Both the position numbers and the translations under genes were made by a program. Below the pieces are notes generated by a model. The model did not search any database. It worked only from the letters and a program-made list of their open reading frames with translations, and was not told the origin of the DNA. Of a DNA stretch of 64,000 nt, positions 21,681-33,443 are shown piece by piece (the first letter of the stretch is position 1; each line of letters starts with the position of its first letter). Location of the stretch: positions 20,699,863-20,763,862 of the forward strand of contig NC_089280.1 of assembly GCF_963678975.1 (NCBI RefSeq), given 5' to 3'. The stretch is from Dysidea avara (taxonomy: Eukaryota > Porifera > Demospongiae > Dictyoceratida > Dysideidae).

Positions 21681-21893
21681 GTGTCCGTATAGGCAAGATG
21701 AAATGTGCAAACCCTAAAGCCTATGGCTGGCTTTGGAGGCCATATAGAGCGGGTGGCAAAGAAATTATGGCTGCAGTGATGTTAATACCAATAATGTGTG
21801 TAGTGCTGCCTGCCAAACTTACATGTACATATGTGCAATCACCCTCCCCATTATATACTCTTGGTGCAATGTATATCATCATTAATATCAGTA

Positions 21894-22107
21894 CAGTGGA
21901 ACCTTGACTATCTGAACTAATTGGGGGGAGGAAAGAGTGTTCATATAATTGAATAGTACATAAAATTGAACATCCATACATTTATATACAGAGCTACTCT
22001 AATAAAACATGCACATGTTGACAAAATATCCTAATTGAGCAGTCAATTTGGTGTTCAGATAATCAAGTGTTCAGTTAATTAATGTTCAGATAATCAAGGT
22101 TCCACTG
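21894..22107. mobile_element. pogo/Tc1-like MITE, 214 bp, with empty-site control
   Basis: Ends CAGTGGAACCTTGACTATCT and (reverse) CAGTGGAACCTTGATTATCT, flanked by TA at 21892-21893 and 22108-22109. The paralogous locus reads ATATCAGTACCAG at 7606-7618 with one TA (7612-7613) and no insert. The insertion therefore happened after the duplication. The interior includes a CTCTAATAAAAC motif. Confidence 0.9.
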
Positions 22108-22319
22108 TACCAGATAATTGGTTGTAATTCATAACAATCTACTATACACTGTATGATTTCACCATTGCTTAACTAATGAGACGCATTGTTGTATGACTTT
22201 TTGTTAAATCAAATGAATACAGCATGAAACCTGAAGAAAATATACAAAAGTGTACAAAATGTTGTGTAGAACGAAGTCCATATCAAATCAATACCATAAG
22301 GAACTGTGCATGTTCTTAT

Positions 22320-22941
22320 TTAGCATATCCAATAACATTCTCCTTGTTTCCTACAGCTGTACTGGCTGCTGTAGGAGCTACACACGTTGTAGTAATAACT
22401 GAAATAAGATGAACAGCAAGACTTCCTTTCTCTCTGTGCTACACAGTAACATCGGCTCCTATCCAGGTATGTGCCATAGGAACATCGACGATTGCAAATA
22501 CACTGACACTTGTAGGGATCAAGCTTGTAATAACGGGGACATTTGCGATCACATGAACATGAACATTTGCCATAGTCAAGGCTGTAATACCGGGGACACC
22601 TGCGGTCACACACACATTGACATTTGTATGGATCTAGCCTGTAATAAAGAGGACACTTGCGGTTGCAGGTACACAAGCACTTGCCATAATCAAGACTGTA
22701 GTATTGGGGGCATTTACGAGCACACAAGCATTTGCAGCTGTCCCAATCATAATAGTATGGACTATTGCATCTGGAGTAACTGCTGTATTCGCATATACTT
22801 CCAGATCCATCTTCATAAGTAGCTTCTGAAACCTGCTGAATAGCAATAATATAGGCTTACGTTAAAGTATTGGTTAAGACTTACCCAAATGCAGCAGAAG
22901 ACTGCAACAATCATCACCACAGCTTGCATTGCACCAGCCAT
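22320..22941 (-). CDS. Secreted cysteine-rich CXCXC-repeat protein, copy 2
   Basis: Paralogue of 7828-8449 with identical architecture: exon 1 is 22941-22885 (19 codons, signal peptide), exon 2 is 22835-22320, and the total is 190 residues with no gap relative to copy 1. The five 19-residue CxCxC units and the Cys-rich tail are kept. Differences cluster just after the signal peptide (DGSGSI in place of DDYGKK) and in single residues such as KCLC for KCIC and CS for CP in the last unit. All repeat cysteines are retained. The open frame, conserved cysteines, TATA box and splice sites suggest that both copies are expressed genes. Function is unknown; a secreted structural, matrix or defence role is possible. 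Confidence 0.82.
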
Positions 22942-23010
22942 ACTACACTGTACCAACAAGAGTTATAAACCCTTTTACCAGTGTACATACATTCTACACA
23001 AAGCATACTG

Positions 23011-23018
23011 CTTTTATA
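23011..23018 (-). promoter_or_regulatory. TATA box of Cys-rich gene 2
   Basis: TATAAAAG on the minus strand 70 bases upstream of the start codon, at the same spacing as in copy 1. Confidence 0.65.
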
Positions 23019-23019
23019 G

Positions 23020-25492
23020 ATCACAAGAAGATGGGGCTTCATAACAAACCATAGATCTGCACTAAATGTTTGTTGTTAAACAGTCACTCCATTTAGGACT
23101 GTGATATTATGATGACCAACATGTTGTGTTCAGGTGTGTATATGGTTTTATTTACTATAAGACAACTCCTTGATTTCAAAATATTAATGTGATTTCTGTG
23201 TTCCACTGAAATATCCTTATCACTTGCCAGCTCCTTAACCACTAGTAACCACCACTAATAGTAAGTTCTTAGTTACCTGACTATTGACAATGATATTTCA
23301 AAGTCTTCTGGAATTCTGAGCAACATCACAGAGTTCCCTCTTCCCTATTTTCTTTCTCTACCAGCCATATGCATCTACCAATGAACACACATCATAAATA
23401 AATATCACTTTAAGTTAGTAAAATGGCTACTGTAATAACAATTTTGGTAACAACAATGACGATTTTGACAACAATCTCCTGAAGTACTCCACAGATCTAA
23501 TCAATGAGACCCCGAAAAGGCCAGCTTCTCCACAGTCCTTTGCCAAGGATGTTATACAACGCCTTGGTATTGTAACACCCTCTCCAGGTAGAGTCAACAC
23601 CGCTGGACCCTCATTTTCACAAGCAGTGCTATAACATGATAACATGTTTGTTGGTGTCGTGTGGTTTATAATTTGATTTGGTGTCAGACAACTCCTTGAT
23701 TTCAACATTATTATTGTGATACTGGCTGGTTTCATTAAAGTGCATGTCCCTAACCCTTGCAATTGGCAGTCCCAACAAGGTACTGACTACTGATCTAATC
23801 ACTGTAAAACTGAGTAGAAGTTTCTAATGCCTTATTTCAATCATAAATATTCCAGTTGTAAAATGTGACATTAAGACAAAATCCAGTCACATTTTATATA
23901 ATGATGAACATGTTCAGGATATATATGTATGTGTGTATGTATAGACAGAGGCAAGAGATCATATCAGTGACATATTGAGGTTGCTATATATTCTGTTATT
24001 ACCTTGAAAATTATGCCACACTATCTAATTAAGCCTTTCAATATAATACCTGCCAAGACCAAGCTGTTACATTGTATAGTTTGCCATATTGTGTGGCACT
24101 TTAGCTATAAGTGTGTAGTGTATGTGTGAATCCGTGTGCATTGGTGGACGGTTGTGTACTTATGCACATTGGCTCGTTTTTGTCAGGGAATATTATACTT
24201 ACTTTTCTTGCATGTGTCATTTTTGTTTTGGTTCAAGCATTAACATACTGAAATAATTTTAACTACTGATAGTATAATTATGTAGCTATAATAAAATTTG
24301 CATATAAACTCAGACTAATGTGATTATATACACCTACTCAGTATAATAATAAAATGAATTCAAAGATTTCATCTGGTATGAATAAGGTTAGAATTTCAAC
24401 ATCTAGTGGTACTCTGCAAGTATCCTCATTATAATAGAATAACAGTTTTGAAACTGCCTAAAAGTAGCTATACGTATACATGGATTTTAAGTAGCCGGAG
24501 GCTACATCAGGCAATCAATCAAACTTGATAACATACATATATGTAAATTCTTATTAGTTCAGATTCAAGTTTGAAAGATATTTGGATGGTTAGAAAAATA
24601 TGATACATATAATTGTAATACACAATAATATTATATTGATCAACTTCCTCACTAGCATGCGTGTATCAAATGTATATACATTAATTTTAATATTAAATTT
24701 CAAGAGCTATAGGACAACACACAAAAGCAATATACCTATAAACATATAATATACATTTATGTGTACACACATGCATAAATTCTACATACTTAGCTAACTC
24801 TTTGAAATTCATATAATATTTCTGCCATATTAATCTACCATGGCATGGAATAGGATCAGACAAATGACACGCACATGTGTGCACACACACATACACACAC
24901 ACTTTCATGTGTGTATATGCATTGTGCACAGATCAAATACCATTAAAAATGCATGGCTGATCTATTATCTAACTATGGTTAAATGCATGAATGGAGTTGT
25001 GTGTATGTGTTTGTGTTTGTTTGTGTGTACATGTCATGTGCTTTGTCCCATTTATCCAACTGTAATTATAAGTGGGTACCTGGTGTTGACTGGGGAAATA
25101 AATGCCAATTGTATGTATATACAGCCCTCATGTATACGGTATTAGTCCTTGAGGATTTGCCTATTGAGATTGTTCATGTTAAGCTGATACTTCAGAAAAT
25201 CATTGAAAAAAGAAAGGTAAATTATTTCTCAAGAGAAATTTCGGGTTATTTGGATGACAAGTGTTGGTATGAAGAGTGGAAATGTGTGTTAGAGGGTCAA
25301 GTAGTGCTACAAAGATGCCAAATTTCAAAATCATTACGTATTTTTGGTAATTTCATTTCCATATGGTTTTTGAGGAATCGGTTTAACAGGAATATATACT
25401 ATAGTACCATGAGTTTCTGACTCCCTGTATTCACAAGCTTTAAGCCTTCTCACAGGTCCCTAGTAGAATAGCTTTACAGAATTAGAAATGAG
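23020..25492. other. Non-coding DNA upstream of Cys-rich gene 2
   Basis: Block B homology resumes, with one extra segment of about 370 bp (23255-23625) placed between TTAACCACTAGTAACCA and GTGCTATAACATG, which are adjacent in copy 1 (about 8745-8775). I see no clear terminal repeats on that segment and no gene. Confidence 0.5.
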
Positions 25493-25500
25493 TGGTGCAC

Positions 25501-26125
25501 ACTGCAGGGGCTAAAAAAAGCGGCTAGTTGTGGCCAAAAAGCTAGTTGTAAATGACTTTTGGCTAGTTGTAAATGGTGATTTGGTTAGTTGTAAAAGTCA
25601 GACTAAACAGAAAGCTGTACCATAAAGTCAAAAATTACATACATGTGCTGTGCATGTTTACAGGGATTTGACTAAAATTATTTTCAAGATCCAGTCTTGA
25701 GATTGCCATTTTAAAAAAATTTTCCACTTGTGGTCCACTAAAATTGTACCTTATAGTTATGGTCACTTTACAGTCCACTATTGATGTAAAATAATTGCCT
25801 TAAAATCTTATAAAACAATAGTTTGATCTAAAGAATTGGTATGTACGTCATTGTAAGTTTGTTTGCTATTTCCTAGTTCCAGGTCTCAGTCACTTATTTC
25901 AAATTGCTTCCAGATTTAATCTTGCCACAATTATAGATAAATATGCTCCCACACTCTGCTGAAATCCCTTCAATCATTCCCTTCACTGACATTTGCTACA
26001 CAACAATTGTGACAATATAGAATACAAAATAGGTAATTCAAACACTAATGAAAATTTTGTTCATATGTACTACTATCCCCCCCGGTTTCAGGTGGCTAGT
26101 TGTGAAAAATAGTTTTTTTAGCTAC
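25501..26125. mobile_element. hAT-like element with 8-bp TSD and empty-site control
   Basis: Flanked by TGGTGCAC (25493-25500 and 26126-26133). The paralogous site near 11428 has a single TAGTGCACAGGTGTCC. Subterminal inverted sequences are GGGGCTAAAAAAA on the left and GTAGCTAAAAAAA (reverse) on the right. CTAGTTGTAAA-type repeats lie inside both ends. No coding capacity. Confidence 0.75.
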
Positions 26126-26349
26126 TGGTGCACGGGTGTCCCATTGTTGCTTTGTGACCATGCACATATAGTTATGGCAGTTGAAAACTTGAAGGCTTTG
26201 CTTTGAGAGAGTGTGTGTATATGCATGTTTATAACACATATTAATAATCAAAGGCCTACTTTCATGTTTGGTGCATGAAGCCAGCTCAGGTCTTTACCAC
26301 ACATCTTCAATGCATTGTAGATTATGTATACTTCTGCCATTGGGGGTAC

Positions 26350-27290
26350 AGGTGGGGTATGAAGCTGCAGTCTAGGGTGTAGCTACACTGTAAATTCGAA
26401 AGCATGAACTTTACACCTATGAGGATCATACTCATGTACTCAGTAGGCCTGAGCCTATTATGCTCAAAATTTTACCTATTATTCTTTCCAGAATTTCCCA
26501 AAAAATCCCCCTATTATTCTTTTTGTTATTCTTGTATCCAGCCTATTATTCCATAATTATTCTCATTCAGTATATATCTGTGGCTAGTCGCTTAGTTTTC
26601 AAGATGCTGCTATAAGTAGTTTTGTCCAAATTATTAATAACCATATATGTAGCATTCCACGTTACACATCATTTTTCTATCCATAATAGTTACAGCAGAC
26701 TTAGAATAGCTATCTACAGTAATAATTCAAGTGTATTTAATTATTAGTGTATTATAATAATATGCTGTAACTACTGTATAGCTACTAAGTTACGTAGATA
26801 ATAATGCTCAAAGATTTGAAGAAGATACACTGGTATAAGATGTACAAGTTTCAGAATTGCAGATAATCATGCAGTTAAATCCCTGATGCTGGCTGCAGAT
26901 TGTTAACATGAAACAATCTGACTGCTCTATTAGAGTATTTGAGCGTTCTATTAGAGTATATCGATCTTTTAGCTCCTTTCAGCAAGCACTCCTGTCAGCT
27001 TTATATCATTTGTAGTAGCTTAACTCTTTCTTCTAGGTAATCAAGAAGAGACACGCCCCCTAATTCCACCGATTATTCCGTGGTCATCCGATTATTTTAA
27101 AATTATGCCTGTAACCATCCTATTATTCCGGAATTATTCTCACGAAATTGGTGACCCATTATTCTCAAGATTATGCCGGCATAATAGGCGCAGGCCTAGT
27201 ACTCAGTTGCCACACGAATCTTCCCTTCAGTACAGAAATTTCCAATTTACAGTGTAGTAGCTACACCCCACACTGCAGCTTCATAAAGGG
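26350..27290. repeat. Inverted repeat split by a hAT-like element
   Basis: AGCTGCAGTCTAGGGTGTAG with CTACACTGTAAATT at about 26361-26396 is mirrored by AATTTACAGTGTAGTAGCTA followed by CACCCCACACTGCAGCTT at about 27242-27283. The element at 26444-27198 occupies the loop. The left arm also exists in unit 1 near 11665-11705. Confidence 0.6.
26444..27198. mobile_element. hAT-like MITE, 755 bp
   Basis: Perfect 8-bp TSD GTACTCAG (26436-26443, 27199-27206). Ends TAGGCCTGAGCCTATTATG and (reverse) TAGGCCTGCGCCTATTATG. CCTATTATTC-type motifs repeat inside near both ends. No transposase. It also carries two CTCTATTAGAGTA motifs near 26925-26960. Confidence 0.88.
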
Positions 27291-27505
27291 TTTAGGAAAT
27301 CCAGCCGAATATCACATGTATAAAGTGGCCCATACTAGAGCTGTTTGAGTTTGAGACGTACCTCAAGCCTCCAAACTCGCCAAACACATATAATAAGACA
27401 TGATTGATTGGCTGCATTACATCATTACACTTAGAGTAATGAACAAATCACAATGAAAGTATCCGTAAATTTACTAACTGCATAATTGTAGCGCATGTGC
27501 TTTTT

Positions 27506-30500
27506 ATGATGGTGAAGGTGAAGGTGATGGTTTTCAAGCAGTTACTGTTTGTCGTTCTCTTTGTGAGTAGTTTGGCGACTTACACTCCGGATTGGTCATC
27601 TTTGGATGCCAGACCGATACCTAGCTGGTATGAGGACGCGAAATTTGGCATCTTCATACACTGGGGTGTGTTCTCTGTCCCGAGTTATGGCTCGGAACAT
27701 TTCTGGTACTTGTGGAAACACGACAACGATTCTCGTTACGTCAGATTCATGAAGAATAACTGTCCACCTAATTTCCAGTACCAAGACTTCGCTCCAATGC
27801 TCAAAGCGGAGCTGTGGGATCCTGTGAAGTGGGCCACTCTGTTCAAAAAATCTGGAGCAAGGTAACAGGGCCACCCACAGAGGAGGGGGGGCAACTGGGG
27901 CATTTTTCCCCGGGCCCCAGCCTGAAAGGGGCCCCTTGAATACCTGTTTAAAAGATCGATATACTCTAATAGAGCAGTCAGATCTATATACTCTAATAAA
28001 GCAGTCACAGTGTTCTTAAGAGGAGCAGTGTAGTAAGCTATGTATGTAGTTATATAAGGAGATATGGTTGGTTAGGGGCAGCTATTGTCATTCAGTGGCG
28101 GATCTAGAGGGGTTTCTGGGGTTTCGACAGAAACCCCCTTTTAATTTAGCTTAGTGGCACATAAACATTGTTGCACTGACAATTTGTCATAGCAAACAAC
28201 TATATACCACTGTGACACCATTTATAGGTATTAAACCCTCAGCAACACTTCACTTTTCATCTCTCGCTGCATTAAAAAGATCGAGATACTCTAATAGAGT
28301 AGTCATGTAACTACTCTAATAGAGCAATCAAAGCTACAAATTGCAGTCACCATCTTCGCCCTATAGTTAGCTATAGTGTTTGTTTAAAGCATTCAATTAG
28401 TAACTAAAAATAGCCTAAGATCCAATCTCAGAACTTCTAAAGTCTCAAAAGTTTCCAGAGAAATGTCATCAGATGCCTTATTCAGCTATACCAACTTTTA
28501 GAAACCCCCTTTTAAAAATCCTAGATCCGCCACTGTCATTGTTAGCATGTAATGACCTTTTTTTTTTGGTCTTTGACTTACAGTTAGGCTAAAGTTGTGA
28601 TTACCCTCCTTGCCCCTGGGGCCCCTCTTTAACTCTTTGACCTGGGCCCCTACTTTCTCTAGGCGGCTCTGCAAGGTAACATCATAGTACATTGGCTAGT
28701 TGTGGAAGGCTTTATGTTTCGAGCTATGGTTATAGCTAGTGAATAGCTATATATGTGACCAGATTTGCGAAAAGGGGTCTCACACACACATCCAATTTAC
28801 CAACTTTGACGATTAATAACTTACGATTGGAAAAAGATATTGACTTGAAATTTGGTCAGTAGTGAGTACTAACATAGCTTAATGGATGAAGAAAATGTCA
28901 AGTTTATATGTTAACTGAACACTAAGTTATCGTCTCCCAAGTTCAGAGAATTGGATGTGTGTGGAAGACCCCTTTTCACAAATCCAGTCACATATGATGT
29001 TGTGTCATAATGTAACTGTAAGGTTGTGTAATGCATTATACGAGGGGTCGCTGACTGCCACGCAAATTTCTAAAATGTGTACGAGAGTCCCAATATTTAA
29101 ATATTTCAAAATGTATTTCTGCATTATTTCAATAAATATTTCATGGATTTATAATTGGATTTCTCAGATAGTGTATGAGAGTCCCAAGACGTTAGCTACC
29201 CCTTGGCATTATAGGTACATCACCTTCACGAGTAAACATCACGAGGGTTGGACTAACTGGCCATCCAAGTACTCCTGGAACTGGAACAGTGTTGACCTGG
29301 GTCCTCACAGAGATATAGTGGGTAGGTAGTGTTTTGTCTGTTCGCAAATGTATATGGAATTTTTAGGCTGAGGTGATTTATTCTGAATTCCCAGATTCTG
29401 GGGATCATTTATTAAAAGGGTTGCTAGTTGCTAACAAGCCACAAACAAGGTGTTTTCTTGCTCCTTGCACCTGTTGCAGCTACTTGAATAATTTCTGTGA
29501 CAGTACGAAAATATAACTTGTTCACGACTTGTTTGCTACCTTTCAAATGATCCCTAGTCAGATACTGGAGGTGCACCAGACCCCTTTTTGCCCCACTCAA
29601 GGAAATAGGAGTCTGGATACAAAACAATAGTATAGAGGCTATTGACACCGATTGCTAAAACTTAGAAAAAAAAACTCTACCTTCTAAATGCATGTTGAAA
29701 AGGGTGCTATAATTATTAACAATAAGGAATCACACCTGATAAAGAAAAAGCCAAAGCTGAATCCAACCCTAACGGCTAATGCCAACTGAGGTTTTCCTGT
29801 TAGGCATCATGATCATGATGTCTTTCATAGTTTGCCTCAAACTCATGTGCTTGATACTTTAGTTGTTCTGGTTGGTGTCAATAACTTTTGGTGACACCAA
29901 CGGTTGGTGTTACTGCAATCTTTTTAATAGTGCATATTTTGAATGAAAATCTTCGTATAGCCCACACTATTATGCACTCATACAATTTACACCTGATCTT
30001 GAGTCATCCAGGGCATAATTCTCAAGACGTATAGAAACATATCGTATATTCTGCAGTTTTTAATTGGTTAAGTGACTGCTCTATTAGAGTTTTGACTGTT
30101 CAATTAGAGTATTTTGATTGGATAACAGTAACCTTGTAAGTATGGAGTAGACAAGCATCTAATATACAATTCAATGTTTAATCCTCATTAAATTGTAGGA
30201 TGAAATGTGCGAATAGCCAAGTCTAGTCTGTGTACTTGTACATGCCTGTATTACTGTTCCTACATTTTTATCTAAAGTTCTTTTTTATAAGTTCTTTGTT
30301 ATGACACAGAACTAATTAATAGTGTAGGCTTTAGCACACTCCTCTGCTTTGTTAAAATCCAAGTTATGAGTCAATGAGTCATCCGATTCAGCTAGTTTCA
30401 ACCTTAGTTGGCAAGTCTTCTCCAAGTACACCAGTTTCATTTTGGCTCTTACAGTTGGTTCATGTTTGCTCCCCACTATATCAGAGAGGTGAACATGTGT

Positions 30501-33443
30501 TCACTCCCAATATTTTTGGACTGGAACAAGCACATGTTTCATATTGTAAACACATTGGAATTCCCTGTACTAAATGTATGAGATACTTTCAAAACTCCTT
30601 TAAAAAATTAAAGGACTTCACAGCACTATCAAATGTTTGGGCAGCTGGTTCATATAACAAGAGTTATTAATAAAAAACAAAGATTTAGGTGAATGCAAAC
30701 TGACTATAGTTACTCCTTCGTCCATTTAATTACTACAGTGCACAAGGAAGATCATTACATAGGCCAGTATTCAAAGTTCTACACTGCAATTTCCAAGCAG
30801 TGACATAACCATTTTGTTCTTGCTTGGTTTAATGTAAAATCAGTCTATTGAACAAGAAGCATGTGGTATTACCCTGGAATATGTGGTAATGTCACGTACC
30901 ATTTAGTGTTCTGTGCTTGATTGATTGAAAGAGTAAGTTGATAGAAGGTTTGTTAATATTGACTCTGTTATAAAATACTGATATTTTAGTTTAGCTACAG
31001 TATGTCTAAGAAGGTGGTTACTAGGCGAGGTTCAACTCTATAATTTTTATTTGTTTTATAGGAGAGTTAGCTGAAGCAATCAGGAACAACACTGATATAC
31101 ACTTTGGTCTTTACTACTCATTGTTTGAATTCTTCCATCCATTGTATCTTAAAGACCAGGAGAACAACTTCACAACACAAAATTATGTGTCTGTAAGTGT
31201 TAGTAGTTTAGTAGTTATTGAGTTGATGATGGTGTGTCACTTTTAGGAGGTGATGATACCTCAACTACAAGAGATCATCATTGGTTACCATCCAGAGCTG
31301 ATATGGAGTGATGGTGACTGGACTGCTAATGATACCTACTGGAACAGTAAACAATTCTTAACTTGGCTCTACAATGACAGGTTTGTTTACAAATACAGCA
31401 GTGTAATTACAAATACAGCAGTGTAATTACAAATACAATTGCAATTACAGTCCAGTGAAGGATACAGTAGTGGTCAATGACAGATGGGGTATTGGTAGTA
31501 AGTGTGCTCATGGTGGATACTACACTTGTAGGAACAGGACAAACCCATGTGAGTTATATGTACATCTTTATTTACTCTGACCTCATTTATCTGTTATACA
31601 AATGTCATACAAATTTGTCTGTGCATGCACTAGGGTAAATGTGACTGTACTCACATCTCACATGCTTTGTTACAAAAAAACAACAACCAGTGGTTTGATT
31701 ATAATTGTGGTGTTACACTGTATATAGCACATTATTTTATTTGTTTTATGTAGCATATCAAGCTCACAAGTGGGAGAACTACTATCACATACAAAAAGAC
31801 TGCTGGGGATATAATCGGAACTTGAGTGCAAAGCAGTATGCGACCACAAAGGAATTAGTTTCAATTCTTGTGCAAACTGTTAGGTATAACATACACGTGT
31901 GCGTGCGTGTGTGCGTGTGTGTGTGTGTGTGTTGTGACTTGTATAAATGATTTTACATTGACTCGAGTGAGTCACAACAGATTAGACATTTGAATTTCTA
32001 TCTCACTACAGTTGTAATGGTAATTTACTACTAAATGTTGCTCCTACTCATGATGGTAGAATAACACCAATCTTTGAAGAGAGACTATTACAGATAGGTA
32101 CCATGCAGTTGTGTGTATGTGTGTAGTAACATATTATGTAACCATGTGTTAAAATATATGGTAACTTACAGGTTCATGGTTAAACATAAATGGAGAGGCA
32201 ATTTATGGCTCAAGACCATGGAAACATCAAAATGACACCACAACACCATTTCTATGGTTAGTTGTATTGTATAATGTCATCCTCCACACCATAGTGACCC
32301 ACTGAGCAAAACCTGACTTGTTAGCATTTTCCTTGAACTTTGTTTTATAACTTTTATGATGTTTAGAGGGAAAAACCAATTAGCTGTTAAAGTTCAACCT
32401 TATCTGGTAAGTGCTTTCGAAGTTATAGTAATAGACAACAACAAGAACAATCGATTTGTACACTACCTATATGGGGAAAAATTACAGGCACTTGTTTAAT
32501 TGATCATAAGTCTTGAGTGCAACAGGCTACAGAGTTGGGACTTGTGTCATTCTATCCACCATGAACTGGGGCATGCGTCAAGCTAATAAGTGAGAAGGTT
32601 GTTCAAGCTTAGCCGGAAACAGTTACAATAAAGTTATAACCGCTTTACTGCACTGTAACCAAACACACGTAACACTGAGCATAACTTGCATTTGCTTCAT
32701 GTTACAGAAGCTATTCATACTTTCCATGAAGAGGTGAAACCATTGGTATATTAGATTGTTCAATTCTAGCCTTCCTTCACTGTTTACTGAAGCAATTAAA
32801 ACATGCGTAAAATTATTTATAGCAAGTATTTTTACCCAGTGTATTTCGTGGCATACAGAATTGTGCAAACAAGTCGGGTTTTTGCTAAGCTTGTCACATA
32901 TCATTACAGGTACACAGTTAGTGGTGATGGTACTAACAATGTGTATGCTATATTGGTGGAGTGGCCTAAGGATGGGTCAGTGATACTGGGTGCCTACAAG
33001 GGTACCAGTAAACCTCATTCAGTAAAGATGCTTGGATATGATGGTGAGTGATCGTGAGTATAGTTCTATATTTTTCAGTGACACGTTTTACATTTCTTTC
33101 TATATTTAGTGCATGGACATTAATAAAATGCATATGATACACAGAGCCATAGAATTCTATAGGTATACAAATCCTCTTGATAAGAAATGTGACGTTTCTT
33201 TATCATGATGGTGGTACGTTTTAGTATCCTCCAGTTACTGATCAGATAATATACTAAAAGTGATGTATTTTGCATTTGTGTACATGGGTTTGGCAGAGAC
33301 TTTATTCACACTCAGTGCTACTTAACATTTCAGGTCCTATTTCATACAATGTTCAGTCAGAAGGTCTCTATATTACACTACCTGTGTTACCACCAGATAC
33401 TGAGTTACAGTGGGCTTGGAGTCTGAAGATCTCATCAACATAA
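27506..33443 (+). CDS. Alpha-L-fucosidase (GH29), intact copy 2
   Basis: A secreted or lysosomal exo-glycosidase that removes alpha-L-fucose from glycans. Ten exons, all in phase: 27506-27861, 29215-29321, 31062-31192, 31247-31380, 31451-31548, 31754-31883, 32012-32097, 32172-32256, 32910-33043, 33334-33443. They encode 456 residues (human FUCA1 is about 466). Residues 1 to about 30 hold a signal peptide. GH29 landmarks: [56 protein letters not shown], then LIWSDGDW with the expected catalytic Asp at residue 220, [15 protein letters not shown] and [12 protein letters not shown]. Odd residues against copy 3: Cys in CPPNF, III for IID before GYHPE, and NVAPT for NVGPT. A hAT-like element begins 4 bp inside intron 1. 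The start is the first of two adjacent ATGs, as in the other copies. Confidence 0.9.
27866..28671. mobile_element. hAT-like element inserted at the fucosidase exon 1 splice donor
   Basis: Perfect 8-bp TSD CAAGGTAA at 27858-27865 and 28672-28679. Ends CAGGGCCACCCACAG and (reverse) CAGAGCCGCCTAGAG. GGGGCCC-rich blocks lie inside both ends. The TSD straddles the exon/intron border (CAAG|GTAA). After insertion the donor reads GTAACA, identical to the original site through position +6. It contains a nested second element at 28093-28535. Confidence 0.88.
28093..28535. mobile_element. MITE with CAGTGGCGGATCTAG ends, nested
   Basis: Left CAGTGGCGGATCTAGAGGGG and right (reverse) CAGTGGCGGATCTAGGATTT are inverted, with AGAAACCCCC blocks inside both. 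A shared TCATT flanks both ends (28088-28092, 28536-28540), so the TSD is only about 5 bp. It lies within the hAT-like element at 27866-28671. Two CTCTAATAGAG motifs occur near 28290-28325. Related weak copies may be at about 12660 and 37800. Confidence 0.7.
28750..28997. mobile_element. GTGAC-end MITE in fucosidase 2 intron 1
   Basis: Ends ATATGTGACCAGATTTGCGA and (reverse) ATATGTGACTGGATTTGTGA, about 245 bp. Inside, AAAGGGGTCT and CACACACATCCAATT are mirrored near the right end. Same family as 14382-14514 and 17914-18541. Confidence 0.7.
29322..31061. other. Intron 2 of fucosidase copy 2
   Basis: 1.74 kb without a recognisable gene. About 30760-31060 is homologous to 19870-20225 in the unit 1 relic. 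A 98-codon open frame at 30374-30670 has no recognisable similarity and no upstream signals. Two CTCTATTAGAGT-type motifs lie at about 30075-30110. Confidence 0.6.

Noticed and set aside
22409..22822. 137-codon plus-strand ORF
   Set aside because: Antisense shadow of Cys-rich gene 2, for the same reasons.
27495..27497. Upstream ATG before the fucosidase 2 start
   Set aside because: It reads into a stop after four codons; the paired ATGs from 27506 match the other copies and lead into the signal peptide.
30374..30670. 98-codon ORF in fucosidase 2 intron 2
   Set aside because: No recognisable domain, no promoter or splice signals and no counterpart in unit 1 or unit 3.
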